DNA of 64,000 nucleotides from Novispirillum itersonii (GTDB lineage Bacteria > Pseudomonadota > Alphaproteobacteria > Rhodospirillales > Rhodospirillaceae), in contig NZ_JACIIX010000017.1 of NCBI RefSeq assembly GCF_014205675.1, positions 30,867 to 94,866 of the forward strand, given 5' to 3'. Both the position numbers and the translations under genes were made by a program. The notes beneath the pieces are model-generated. The model did not search any database. It worked only from the letters and a program-made list of their open reading frames with translations, and was not told the origin of the DNA. Shown here in pieces: positions 25,608 to 34,422 of this stretch. Positions within the stretch are counted from its first letter, which is position 1; each line of letters opens with the position of its first letter.

Positions 25608-28600
25608 TCAGGCCGGAACCGAAGGCACCTGCCGGGCCTCCGGTATGCCGCCCTCCGGCGGGCCGGAGACCGGTTCGCGGTCAGCCAGCCGCCGGAAGGT
25701 GGCACAGTCACGCAACAGGTCTTCGTACCGGCCGCTACCGGCAATGCGGCCCTGATCAAACACCACAATCTGGTCGGCATGCCGGACCGACGACAACCGG
25801 TGAGCCACCACCACCACGGTTTTCCCGGCACACAGGGATGCCAGAGCAGCGCGGATCTCGTGACTGGTCTCCGGGTCCACCGAGGCGGTTGCCTCATCCA
25901 GCAGGACCACAGGGGCCCCCTTCAGAATGGCCCTGGCAATGGCAAGACGCTGCCGTTCGCCGCCGGACAGCCGCCCTCCCCCTTCGCCGACCCGGGTCTC
26001 ATAGCCTTCCGGCAGCGCCAGAATGAAATCGTGGCAGCGGGCCGCCGTGGCGGCGGCGATCATCTCGGCATCGGTGATGCCGGGCCGGGCGACCCGGAGG
26101 TTTCCGGCAACCGTGTCGTCAAACAGGAACGTGTCCTGAAAGACAATCGAGAACAGACCGGCCCGGGTCTTCTCTTCCAGTGCCCGCAGATCGACCCCGC
26201 CGATGCGGATGGCCCCCTGATCCACATCCTGAAAGCGGGCCAGCAGGGTCAACGCCGTGGTCTTTCCCGACCCGGACGGCCCGACGAACGCATGCAGCCT
26301 GCCTGCCGCCAGATTCAGCGACACATCCAGCAGAGCGGCCCCGTCCCCGGTCCAGGAAAAACCGACATGGTCAAAGGTGATGTCAAGGCCCGGCGGCAGG
26401 GCCGGGGCGACCGGCTCCGGCAGGACCGGCAGCGACAGAACCTCGCTGATCCGCTGGATGGTCTGATCCTGCTGACGCCGGGCAGCAACCAGATCAAAGG
26501 CATCAATGATCGGACCATAAAAAACCAGTCCGACCACCAGAACCAGCAGGAACAGCGGCAGCGACAGGCTGCCCGCTGCCGTCAGCAGCCCCCCGGCCAA
26601 CAGAATGGCGCAGAAGCCGAGATCAAGAATGGACACCCCGACCGCCATGGTTGGTGACAGCCGCAGAACGGTGGCCAGACTGACCTGACGGTGACGGTCC
26701 AGTGCCACGGCCAGGGCGCGGTGACGCAGCCCCCCCATGCCAAAGGCCCGCAGGGTTGCCACCCCCTGCAAATGATCAATCAGCCGTGCCGACAGGTCTT
26801 CCCGCGATGCCAGCAGATCACTCCAGATGGCCCGGTACAGACGGTCGCTCAAGGAAACCACCAGCAGAAACGCCGGAATGGTGGCCACAACGGCAAGGGC
26901 CAGCCGCCAGTCCACCGCCACCAGCACCGCCAGACTGACCAGAGGGGCCACCACGGCCCGCATCATCTGCGCCGGGGGCAGAACCATGTTCAGTTCCGTC
27001 ACATGCCGGGTGATCAGGGTTTCCAGCGCCCCGGTCTCCCGGCGGGTCAGGACACCCAGCGGCACCCGCCGCAGATGATTGCCGATCCGGTGTTGCAGGC
27101 GCGGGGCCGCCGTGGTCTGAATCCGCCACAGCACCCTGTGGGCCAGAACATTGAACAGTCCCTGCATCCCGAAACTGGCCAGCACCAGCCCGGTATACAG
27201 CCACACGGACGCGGCAGTCAGGGTACCTGCCATTCCATCCAGAAGGGTAGCAACAGTGGCCAGAACCGGCGCCCCCATGAACAGCCCTTCCAGAAACAGC
27301 AACGGCAGCGCCCGGGTCAACAAAACCGACCGCATCGGCCCCAGCAGCGACAGAAAGATGGCCAAGCCATTCCGCCCACCGATCAGTCTGTCATCGTCAC
27401 CGGAAGAAGCGGCAGCCGGTGGCACCGGTGCGGCAGGCAGGGCTTCCGGGACAGAAACCGCTTCGGCCTCCATCCCGCCGTGCAGGGTCCAGCCTTCATC
27501 CGCATCAAAGCGGTCACACAGGCGGGCATAGGCCGGACAACGGGTCAGCAGAGCCGCATGCGGGCCACTGTCTACCACCCGGCCGCCTTCCATATACAGG
27601 ATCTGATCCGCAGACCGCACGGTATTGAGGCGGTGGGCAATGGCAATGACCGTCCGCCCTGTGGCCAGCTCGCGCAGGGCCTCCATCACCTCTGCTTCGT
27701 TTTCCGGGTCAAGGGCAGAGGTCGCCTCGTCCAGCACCACCACCGGCGCGGCCCGCAGCAGGGCCCGGGCGATGGCGACACGCTGACGCTGGCCACCGGA
27801 CAGGCCACGCCCCCCCTCCCCGACCGGGCTGTCGAGCCCCTGCGGCAGGGTGGCGGCAAACAGATCGACGCGGGCCCGGCGGGCTGCCTCGGCGACATCC
27901 GCATCGCTGGCCTCAGGACGTCCGGCCCGGATATTGTCACGGATGGTTCCGGTGAACAGCCAGGCATCCTGAAGAATGAAACTGATTGACGCCAGAAGGT
28001 CCTGTGGGGCCATCGCCCGCAGGTCAACCCCACCCAGAGTGATGGCCCCGGTGCTGACATCATGAAACCGGCACAGCAGGCGGGCCAGCGTGGTTTTTCC
28101 GGCCCCGGACGGCCCGACGATGGCGGTGACAGTGCCAACCGGAACATCGAAACTGACGCCGGACACACCGCCGGACTCTTCTTCCCCATAGCGGAAGGAG
28201 ACATCGCGGAAGGAAACCGCGTAGCCCTCGGGCCGCTGCGGGCTGGCCGGAACCGGCAGATCAGGCGTTTCCAGAATGGCAGCGATGGCCTTACCGGCGG
28301 TGGACATCCGCATGGCGAACGTTCCGGCGGTGATGATCAGCTTCTGTGCCGGGGCATTCATGCCCAGCCCCATCAGCAGAAACAGCACCAGTGTCGGAGT
28401 GCTGACGCTGCCGTCAATCCACAGCAGCCCCCCGGCTGGCAGAAGCACCAGAATGTTGGCCCGCAGGCCGATCGTCAGCAGGGCTCCGGGGGCCAGAGCC
28501 GCCTCCGACAGCCGGTACGTCGCCACCGCCATGCGGTCCACCGCTGTGGCAAAGCGAGAGGGAACGGCCCCGGTCGCCAGAAAGGCGCGGATCACCCGCA

Positions 28601-29198
28601 TGCCCTGAATATACTCCAGGGTTGCGGCATGCAGGGCCACCAGCGCCGAAGAATATTCCGCCCCCAGACGGCGGGTGGCCGCCAGAGCCAGCGGGTAGAT
28701 CACCACGATCAGCGGGAACATGGCCAACGCCAGCAGGGCCAGCCGCCAGTCCACCACCGCCAGCAGGGCCGCCGAAACGAACGGGACCGCCAGAGCGGTT
28801 GCAACATCGGGAATGGCGTGGGCAATGGCTTCCTCGATCTGCTCCACGTCTTCATTGATGGTTTTTTTCAGGTCCGCCGTCGTTTTGGTGCTGAACAGGC
28901 CAAGGGGAACCCGGTCGAGCTTTTCCACCAACAGCACGCGCAGTTCGTAGAGGAACTGGTACGCGGTGCGGTGCGACAGGGTATTGGCCAGCGTGTTCAG
29001 ACCGACCTTCCCGACAATCGCCGCAAAGGCGATCCCGGCCCAGACCAGCACGGAGGCCGTTGACAGGGTACCCCCGCTGGCCTCGATGGCCACCGCATAG
29101 ACCACCAGATAGGGCACCAGACCGCAGGCTGTTCCGACGATCGACAGCAGGGCTGACAGGATCAGGGCCGGGCGGTGGGGCAAAAGCAGATGTTTCAT
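25608..29198 (-). CDS. Fused double ABC transporter (YbtP-YbtQ-like, TMD-NBD-TMD-NBD)
   Basis: A 1196-residue inner-membrane transporter with two complete half-transporters in one chain. Half 1: six-helix domain (about 10-310), Walker A GPSGAGKT at 362-369, signature LSGGQ at 466, Walker B VVVLDEATSALD. Half 2: membrane domain (about 610-915), Walker A GPSGSGKT at 973-980, signature LSGGE at 1077, Walker B VVLLDEATASVD. Both nucleotide sites look intact. In the yersiniabactin island YbtP and YbtQ are separate exporter-fold proteins that import the ferric siderophore across the inner membrane. Here the order and context (receptor, YbtX-like MFS, then this gene) match, but the two are fused. 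An Ala/Pro-rich linker at about 570-600 joins the halves. The ATG overlaps the MFS stop codon (ATGA at 29195-29198). Confidence 0.93.
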   Translation of the reverse strand: MKHLLLPHRPALILSALLSIVGTACGLVPYLVVYAVAIEASGGTLSTASVLVWAGIAFAAIVGKVGLNTLANTLSHRTAYQFLYELRVLLVEKLDRVPLGLFSTKTTADLKKTINEDVEQIEEAIAHAIPDVATALAVPFVSAALLAVVDWRLALLALAMFPLIVVIYPLALAATRRLGAEYSSALVALHAATLEYIQGMRVIRAFLATGAVPSRFATAVDRMAVATYRLSEAALAPGALLTIGLRANILVLLPAGGLLWIDGSVSTPTLVLFLLMGLGMNAPAQKLIITAGTFAMRMSTAGKAIAAILETPDLPVPASPQRPEGYAVSFRDVSFRYGEEESGGVSGVSFDVPVGTVTAIVGPSGAGKTTLARLLCRFHDVSTGAITLGGVDLRAMAPQDLLASISFILQDAWLFTGTIRDNIRAGRPEASDADVAEAARRARVDLFAATLPQGLDSPVGEGGRGLSGGQRQRVAIARALLRAAPVVVLDEATSALDPENEAEVMEALRELATGRTVIAIAHRLNTVRSADQILYMEGGRVVDSGPHAALLTRCPAYARLCDRFDADEGWTLHGGMEAEAVSVPEALPAAPVPPAAASSGDDDRLIGGRNGLAIFLSLLGPMRSVLLTRALPLLFLEGLFMGAPVLATVATLLDGMAGTLTAASVWLYTGLVLASFGMQGLFNVLAHRVLWRIQTTAAPRLQHRIGNHLRRVPLGVLTRRETGALETLITRHVTELNMVLPPAQMMRAVVAPLVSLAVLVAVDWRLALAVVATIPAFLLVVSLSDRLYRAIWSDLLASREDLSARLIDHLQGVATLRAFGMGGLRHRALAVALDRHRQVSLATVLRLSPTMAVGVSILDLGFCAILLAGGLLTAAGSLSLPLFLLVLVVGLVFYGPIIDAFDLVAARRQQDQTIQRISEVLSLPVLPEPVAPALPPGLDITFDHVGFSWTGDGAALLDVSLNLAAGRLHAFVGPSGSGKTTALTLLARFQDVDQGAIRIGGVDLRALEEKTRAGLFSIVFQDTFLFDDTVAGNLRVARPGITDAEMIAAATAARCHDFILALPEGYETRVGEGGGRLSGGERQRLAIARAILKGAPVVLLDEATASVDPETSHEIRAALASLCAGKTVVVVAHRLSSVRHADQIVVFDQGRIAGSGRYEDLLRDCATFRRLADREPVSGPPEGGIPEARQVPSVPA

Positions 29199-30448
29199 TG
29201 CGTTTGGTCCGCAGAAGAGGAAAGCCGCAGGATCAGGGCACCGGATCCGGCCAGCAGGGCCGCCGCCGCTGACACCGCAAAGGCGGTTGGCATGCCAAAG
29301 GACTGGCCGACGGTTCCGGCCAGAATCCCCGCCCCGAACCGCATCAGGGCATCAAGAGATGTCAGGACGCCGAAACCGGTCGCCGCCTGCCCGCCGTCAG
29401 AGGCGGCATTCATGTAGAGTTGCCATGTGACAACGGTCAGGGCACCGGAGAGGCTGAAATCCACCACCGCCAGTGCTGCCACGGCCACGGCAGGCAACGG
29501 GCCGGACAGCCCCAGCCCCAGCAACACAGCAGCCTTGACCGCATAGAGAACAATCAGGACCGGGCCGCAGCCCCAGCGGCGCAGGGCCCAGCCAACCAGC
29601 GCCGAGGCGGGGATCACCGATCCGGTGGCCACCGTGCCGAGGATCCATCCGGTCTGCTCGGCACTGAAGCCCCGGTCCACCATCAGCGCGGCCACCAGAA
29701 CATCGGCCCCCCCCGCCGCCCCGAAACACAGGATGACCGCACACAGCGGGCCAAACCCCGGACGGGACGCCACCTGCCGCCACGCCGACCACGGCGGACA
29801 GGGGGCCGGGGTCTGCTGATCCGCCGCACCGTCGTCCCCCCGGTCAGCACGCAGCCAGACCGGAAAGGACAGAAGGACGATCAGACCGGCAACCAGCAGA
29901 ACGCCGAAGGTCCACGACAGATGGGTGCCAATGGACAGGATCGCCCCACCGCCAAGCATTCCGCCAATGACGGTGGCAGCAACACCGGTGGCATTGGCCC
30001 AGGCCCGGCCCTCGGCTGGCAGGGTGCCAATCAGCCAGGCGGCGACGACAATCTGTAAGGTTGCCCCAATGCTGGCGCTGATCAGGGACAGGACCAGCAG
30101 CGGCCACAGCGGTCCATCGGGGGGGAACAGGGCAACACAGGCGAACGTCCCCGCCATCAGAAGCGGCAGGGCCCGCAGCCACCCGCGGCGGCTGCCGAAC
30201 GGTGCCACCACAGGCCGGTCAAACAGCGGAGCCCACAGCATTTTGCAGGCCTGCGGCAACCACACCACCCATGTCAGTCCGACCATCGACAGCGATGCAC
30301 CGTTGTCCCGCATCAGGGCTGGCAGACCGAGGGTAAAAAACCACGCGGGTAACCCCTGCACCAGACTGAACAGGCCCATCACCAGCAGGCTGCGCGCCAG
30401 CGGCGAAACGGGGACGGCACGGTCACACCGTGTTGAGGAGGCAAACAT
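29195..30448 (-). CDS. MFS transporter, YbtX/RhtX/FptX-like
   Basis: A 417-residue major facilitator protein whose N-terminus, SLVQGLPAWFFTLGLPALMRDNGASLSMVGLTW followed by LPQACKMLWAPLFDRPV, resembles the RhtX/FptX/YbtX group of single-polypeptide ferric-siderophore permeases and AmpG-like transporters. The start at 30448 (MFASSTRC) removes a long hydrophilic leader present in the extended frame; 30481 is an alternative. It lies between the FyuA-like receptor (61-nt gap) and the fused ABC transporter (stop/start overlap). Members of the group import siderophore across the inner membrane or support its metabolism; which applies here is not visible. Confidence 0.82.
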   Translation of the reverse strand: MFASSTRCDRAVPVSPLARSLLVMGLFSLVQGLPAWFFTLGLPALMRDNGASLSMVGLTWVVWLPQACKMLWAPLFDRPVVAPFGSRRGWLRALPLLMAGTFACVALFPPDGPLWPLLVLSLISASIGATLQIVVAAWLIGTLPAEGRAWANATGVAATVIGGMLGGGAILSIGTHLSWTFGVLLVAGLIVLLSFPVWLRADRGDDGAADQQTPAPCPPWSAWRQVASRPGFGPLCAVILCFGAAGGADVLVAALMVDRGFSAEQTGWILGTVATGSVIPASALVGWALRRWGCGPVLIVLYAVKAAVLLGLGLSGPLPAVAVAALAVVDFSLSGALTVVTWQLYMNAASDGGQAATGFGVLTSLDALMRFGAGILAGTVGQSFGMPTAFAVSAAAALLAGSGALILRLSSSADQTQ

Positions 30449-30509
30449 GGAGGGTGGCTCCGGAAAGCAGGACCACCCCATCCGCAGGCGGACAGGGTGG
30501 CCGGTCAGG

Positions 30510-32681
30510 TTAGAATGTCTTGCTGATGCCAAGGCCGATCACACGGCCCGGACCAACCCCCACCGAATGGACGGTATCGGAGTAGGTTGCGCCATTGTAC
30601 TCAGGGCGTTCATCCAGCAGGTTATTGGCGAAGGTGTAGACGCTGAAGTCTTCATCGCCCCATCCCAGCCGCAGGTTGACCATGTTGTAGCTTGCAAGGT
30701 CATAGCTGTTCTGCACGTCAACACTGCGCGAGCCGACGAACTGGTACTGGGCCGAGGCGGAGAAGTCCTGAAGGAAATCCCAGGTGATCTCGGCATTGGC
30801 GGTCAGACGCGGCGTTCCGGGCACACGGTTGCCTTCCCGGATCCGCAGTGCCGCATTGGTGGCGGTATTCTTCAGCTTCGACTTGGTCAGGCCGACCCCA
30901 CCGGACAGAGACAGGGTTTCCGTCAGCAGGGCACGGCCTTCCCATTCCAGACCATAGGAATCATAGTCCTGATTGACGAAGGTGAACGCCACCGGGAAGG
31001 TGGAGGAATCAAAGGACACCAATTGCCCCTTGGAAATGTCGTTGTAGAACAGACCGAAGGTGTTCTCGACCCGTCCGCCGAGCATCTTGGTCTTGATGCC
31101 GGTTTCATAGGTCAGCCCTTCAGACGCCTGAAAAGCCGTGGTGTCCTTGCCGATGGCCGCGTTGATGGTCGAACGGCCAAACCCCCCCGACGCATAGCCA
31201 CGCGCAACCGAGGCATAGGTGGTGAAGGCATCCGTCCAGTCATATGATGCCCCCAGCCGCCCGGTCACATAGGTGTCAGAGATGCTGCTGTCCTGCCGGA
31301 AGGCGGCAACCGTCCCGGGGAAACCGCGCCCGGTGTAGCGCACGCTCAGATCCTGATCATCGCGGGAAACCCGGACGCCCCCCGACAGGGTCAGGCGGTC
31401 CGTGACCGGGACCGACACATCCCCGAAGGCCGAAACGGTACGGGAGTCAATCTTGGTATCAAACACACCACTGGCGTAGGGGCTGAACGACGAGACCGAG
31501 TCATTGACACGGTCATAGTTCGACGAGAAATAGTTCAGACCGGCAACCCACGAGATTCTGGCATCTTCAGGAGAGTTGATCCGCAGCTCCTGATTGATGA
31601 TCTGCTCCCCTTCGTCAACAAGGGTCAGGTCGGCGCCCTTGGCCGGAACGAAGCCATAGGCTTTCCGGAACACATTGGCGTCGGTCAGATCATAACGGCC
31701 ATCAAGCTCAATGTTCTGATACCCGCTGACGGAGGTCAGGGTCAGAGAATCGAACTTATAGGACATTTCCAGACTGGTATCAGAACGGCCCCGTTCATTC
31801 AGCGGAATAATATCGGCCCCGGAACGCGGATACCCGCCCACTTCCCGCAGCATGGCGAAACTGCTGCGCCGTTCATCCTGATCATAGCTGGTGACAAAGT
31901 TGGCGCTGAAGCGGTCGTTCGGTGTAAAGCGCAGGGTTCCCCGCGCCGCCCCCAGCCGCGATCCGCCTTCATCGCCACCGGCGATATCGTTGGGGATATC
32001 ACCGTCAAGCTTTTGATAACGGATGGCGCCACGCCCGGCCAGAACGCCCGGCAGCAGCCAGCCCCCGGCTTTGGCCTCGGTCATCGCGTGCCCTTCGGTG
32101 CCCAGTTCCCCGGTCAGGCGGAACTCCCGGGTGCCATCGGCCGGTTTGGTGACAACGTTGATGGCTCCACCCAGTGCGTTGCGGCCGAACAGGGTGCCCT
32201 GCGGGCCACGCAGCACTTCCACCCGATCCACATCCAGCAGAGACGGCGGAAACCCGAACGCACTGGTTCCGACACCGTTGGTGGAGAAACCGACTGTATT
32301 GTCGAGCGAATTGGCCGGCTGCCCCAGGGGACCGATCCCACGGATGCTGACATAGTCATTCCCCGGCTGACCAAACCCGCCGAACTGAACGTTCGGGGCC
32401 GCTCTGGTGATCGCGGTTCCGGCGTCAATGGCCGTCCCAAGGAACGGAGTATCATCCAGCGTGACCACCGTGACGCTGGCCGCCATATCCTCGGCACTTT
32501 CGACCCGCTTCAGCGCCGTCACCGTCACCGGCGGCAGGGTCAGCGACGGGGCCGCCGCCTGCGGTGGCTGCGCCCCGCCCGGTAACGGAGCCTGCTGGGC
32601 CGCAGCGGGAGCCGCAAAGGCCAGAAACGACGATGAACACAACAACATGGCGCGGATCACAGGCCGCATTCCCATCCCCAT
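30510..32681 (-). CDS. TonB-dependent siderophore receptor, FyuA-like (second copy)
   Basis: A 723-residue outer-membrane receptor. A signal peptide (MGMGMRPVIRAMLLCSSS, cleavage near APAAAQQ) is followed by a Gln/Pro/Ala-rich stretch, a TonB-box-like LPPVTVTALKR, a plug with YVSIRGIG and VEVLRGPQGTLFGRNALGGAINVVTK, and a barrel ending in the aromatic KTF. The ATG at 32681 has AAGGAGG at suitable spacing; a longer frame to 32804 would include the upstream operator. It is the first gene of the long leftward operon carrying the ABC transporter, PanD and NRPS, so it is probably the receptor for the cluster's own product. It is clearly diverged from the FyuA-like receptor encoded at 7800-9896. 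Confidence 0.94.
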   Translation of the reverse strand: MGMGMRPVIRAMLLCSSSFLAFAAPAAAQQAPLPGGAQPPQAAAPSLTLPPVTVTALKRVESAEDMAASVTVVTLDDTPFLGTAIDAGTAITRAAPNVQFGGFGQPGNDYVSIRGIGPLGQPANSLDNTVGFSTNGVGTSAFGFPPSLLDVDRVEVLRGPQGTLFGRNALGGAINVVTKPADGTREFRLTGELGTEGHAMTEAKAGGWLLPGVLAGRGAIRYQKLDGDIPNDIAGGDEGGSRLGAARGTLRFTPNDRFSANFVTSYDQDERRSSFAMLREVGGYPRSGADIIPLNERGRSDTSLEMSYKFDSLTLTSVSGYQNIELDGRYDLTDANVFRKAYGFVPAKGADLTLVDEGEQIINQELRINSPEDARISWVAGLNYFSSNYDRVNDSVSSFSPYASGVFDTKIDSRTVSAFGDVSVPVTDRLTLSGGVRVSRDDQDLSVRYTGRGFPGTVAAFRQDSSISDTYVTGRLGASYDWTDAFTTYASVARGYASGGFGRSTINAAIGKDTTAFQASEGLTYETGIKTKMLGGRVENTFGLFYNDISKGQLVSFDSSTFPVAFTFVNQDYDSYGLEWEGRALLTETLSLSGGVGLTKSKLKNTATNAALRIREGNRVPGTPRLTANAEITWDFLQDFSASAQYQFVGSRSVDVQNSYDLASYNMVNLRLGWGDEDFSVYTFANNLLDERPEYNGATYSDTVHSVGVGPGRVIGLGISKTF

Positions 32682-32807
32682 AGGAACATCCTCCTTACGG
32701 ACACAAGTGCATACATTTTCCTGGATCCGACTTGTGCCACCGCCTCCCGCCGAGAGCCATCGGCGTGGGTTTTGTGTGATCGGATTTGACATTTGCGGAA
32801 TCAAATC

Positions 32808-32822
32808 TGCGTCGCATTCGCA
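32808..32822. promoter_or_regulatory. Candidate Fur box upstream of the receptor/biosynthesis operon
   Basis: Reading leftward, TGCGAATGCGACGCA is a 7-1-7 dyad with one full alphaproteobacterial-style half-site (TGCGAAT) and one imperfect half-site (TGCGTCG). It is 126 bp upstream of the receptor ATG. The rest of the 32682-32949 gap shows no open frame worth calling; it should hold the operon promoter and the activator sites. Confidence 0.45.
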
Positions 32823-32949
32823 AACACAGGATCTACGACGGGCTCGTCCCTCGGGAACAGTCCCCCAGCCGCAGCCGCAGAAACCACGGCACAGTCATCA
32901 GGACCAGACGCCCGTATCAGGCCCCGTCAAGGAGCCTGACCACCGGATC

Positions 32950-33098
32950 AGGAGCCTGTCGGCTCCTGCCAAAAAACAAAAAGATTAAGGTCAGGAGCCT
33001 GTCGGCTCCTGCCAAGAAACAAAAAGATTAAGGTCAGGAGCCTGTCGGCTCCTGCCAAGAAACAAAAAGATTAAGGTCAGGAGCCTGTCGGCTCCTGA
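32950..33098. repeat. 43-bp tandem array of terminator-like hairpins
   Basis: Four copies of AGGAGCCTGTCGGCTCCTG begin at 32950, 32993, 33036 and 33079, exactly 43 bp apart; the first three are full units and the last is partial. Each contains the 8-bp stem CAGGAGCC/GGCTCCTG with a 4-nt loop. Read leftward, each stem is followed by ACCTTAATCTTTTTG, so every unit resembles an intrinsic terminator for the AraC gene that ends here. The rightmost copy is also coding: it supplies the last codons (QEPTGS) and the TGA of the regulator. The units are almost identical (one A/G difference), which indicates recent tandem duplication. Confidence 0.9.
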
Positions 33099-34090
33099 CT
33101 GGGCGGATGCCCAAACCGTCGCCGGTACGCCGTCGCAAACGCCCCCGGATTTCCAAACCCAACCTTATACCCAACCTGCGATACCGGCAGATCCCCGCTG
33201 CGCAGCAGGGTCCGCGCCAGTTCCAGACGACGGTTGCGCACATATTCAAAAATCGTCTGCCCAAACACCTGACGGAACTGATTGGACATCGTCGTCGGGT
33301 TAATCCCGATCCGGCGGCTGAGTTCCCCAAGGCAGGGCGGACTGACAATATTGTCCTCGACGATCTGCCGGATCTCCCGCACCCGTTCCAGCTCCCGCAA
33401 CGACAGATCCCCTTCCGGGGTCTCCGGCCGCAGCGGCTGTACAGAAGCGACCAGACTGGCCGCCTCAGCCAGAATGGACAGCGCACATCCCTCCAGATGG
33501 ATACTCTGAAGCGGGCCGGAGTATGGGGTATCCAGCATCTGCCCGGCCAGATCGACCAGACGGGGAGAGGCTGGCAACGGATAGACCTGCACCCCCGCCC
33601 CCAACATGCCGAGCAGGGACCGGAAAGCCTCGATCCCATATTCTCCGGCCAGCCGGTCAAGGCAGGCCGGGCTGATCCGGCACCCGGCCCCGGCTGAACG
33701 GGTCCCGGCCCGGAAGTGCCCCGTGCAGGTGCTGTCACAGCCAAACACCATCAACACCGGACTTAAGGGGCACAACTCAACATCGCCGTGCCCGCCGATG
33801 GTCACGCGGGAGGGATCGCCATCCGTCAGGACGCCACAAAAGATCGAACTCTGTTCCGTCACCGTCAGATCGGCATCCTGAAGATATTCCAGATCAAAAC
33901 CGGAAGCATGAAGACCGGGCCGCACTTCCTGCGCCAGAAGCCGCCCCCGTGAAAACCCCGCCTGTGCAGGGGAGGCATCCGCCTCGGTTGCCCTTTGTCC
34001 CAGTGTCCGGGCAATCTCTGGCATCTCAGCCGGACTCCACGCCCGGACCCCCTGCCGCGCGACCGGTTCCGACATCGCCTTGCAGCCCAT
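33077..34090 (-). CDS. AraC family regulator, PchR/YbtA-like (second)
   Basis: A 337-residue activator. The C-terminal DNA-binding domain has two helix-turn-helix segments: LGELSRRIGINPTTMSNQFRQVFG and LPVSQVGYKVGFGNPGAFATAYRRRFGHPP, the usual PchR/YbtA signature. The N-terminal region (to about 220) carries the ligand-sensing part, with VTIGGHGDVELCPLSP and FEYVRNRRLELAR before the second motif. I choose the ATG at 34090, 6 nt after GGAGG; ATG codons at 34093 and 34072 are alternatives. The protein ends SQEPTGS within the tandem hairpin array. It is divergent from the plus-strand megasynthase operon, and a TGCGAAT-type Fur site lies 78 bp upstream, so it is probably iron-regulated and activates the receptor and synthetase operons. 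Confidence 0.9.
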   Translation of the reverse strand: MGCKAMSEPVARQGVRAWSPAEMPEIARTLGQRATEADASPAQAGFSRGRLLAQEVRPGLHASGFDLEYLQDADLTVTEQSSIFCGVLTDGDPSRVTIGGHGDVELCPLSPVLMVFGCDSTCTGHFRAGTRSAGAGCRISPACLDRLAGEYGIEAFRSLLGMLGAGVQVYPLPASPRLVDLAGQMLDTPYSGPLQSIHLEGCALSILAEAASLVASVQPLRPETPEGDLSLRELERVREIRQIVEDNIVSPPCLGELSRRIGINPTTMSNQFRQVFGQTIFEYVRNRRLELARTLLRSGDLPVSQVGYKVGFGNPGAFATAYRRRFGHPPSQEPTGS

Positions 34091-34167
34091 CATTGTCCTC
34101 CAGCCCACAGATCTGTACGCCCCGTCGCCTCACAGATCAGGCAGCCCAAGCCCGGCCACACTGAAAG

Positions 34168-34182
34168 TAAGAATAATTCGCA
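34168..34182. promoter_or_regulatory. Candidate Fur box of the divergent AraC gene
   Basis: On the minus strand the sequence is TGCGAATTATTCTTA, a 7-1-7 dyad with a perfect TGCGAAT half-site and an ATTCTTA partner, much like Fur sites of the TTGCGAATTATTCTCA type. It lies 78 bp upstream of the AraC ATG, in the AT-rich part (34165-34230) of the 332-bp divergent intergenic region. Confidence 0.55.
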
Positions 34183-34356
34183 ATATATCGCTGTTTTTGC
34201 AAAATCCGATAAATTTTTCATCTGTCATGAAAGCCGGCGGTTAAAATCCACCACCCCCTGAAACCAGCAGTTCAATCCGGCAAAAGCCTAATCCGATTTC
34301 ACAAAAGTCTTTGGAGTAGCGCTTTCCCGGCTCTCAGGGCTTTCTGTGTATCAGTT

Positions 34357-34375
34357 AATGCGAATCAGTCGCATT
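34357..34375. promoter_or_regulatory. Candidate Fur box of the plus-strand megasynthase operon
   Basis: AATGCGA-ATCAG-TCGCATT is a perfect 7-bp inverted repeat in 19 bp, with the TGCGAAT core of alphaproteobacterial Fur/Mur sites. It is 47 bp upstream of the preferred ATG at 34423 of the first synthetase gene, a normal place for an iron-repressed promoter. The intervening 34183-34356 holds no gene. Confidence 0.6.
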
Positions 34376-34422
34376 TCTGGCTCTGCCAGATCATGCCCCC
34401 TGAGCCGTGCAGGAACCGCCTG

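Noticed and set aside
24158..25897. Longer start of the BBE-type oxidase at 25897
   Set aside because: The extra 115 residues are Arg/Trp/Pro-rich, overlap the ABC transporter gene and precede a normal family N-terminus at 25552.
32786..33031. Small plus-strand protein with repeated RSLSAPAKKQKD segments
   Set aside because: The repeat is only the translation of the hairpin array; there is no ribosome-binding site or independent support for coding.
32950..33098. CRISPR array
   Set aside because: The regular 43-bp spacing invites it, but the whole unit is repeated, there are no variable spacers and no cas genes; it is a tandem duplication of a hairpin.
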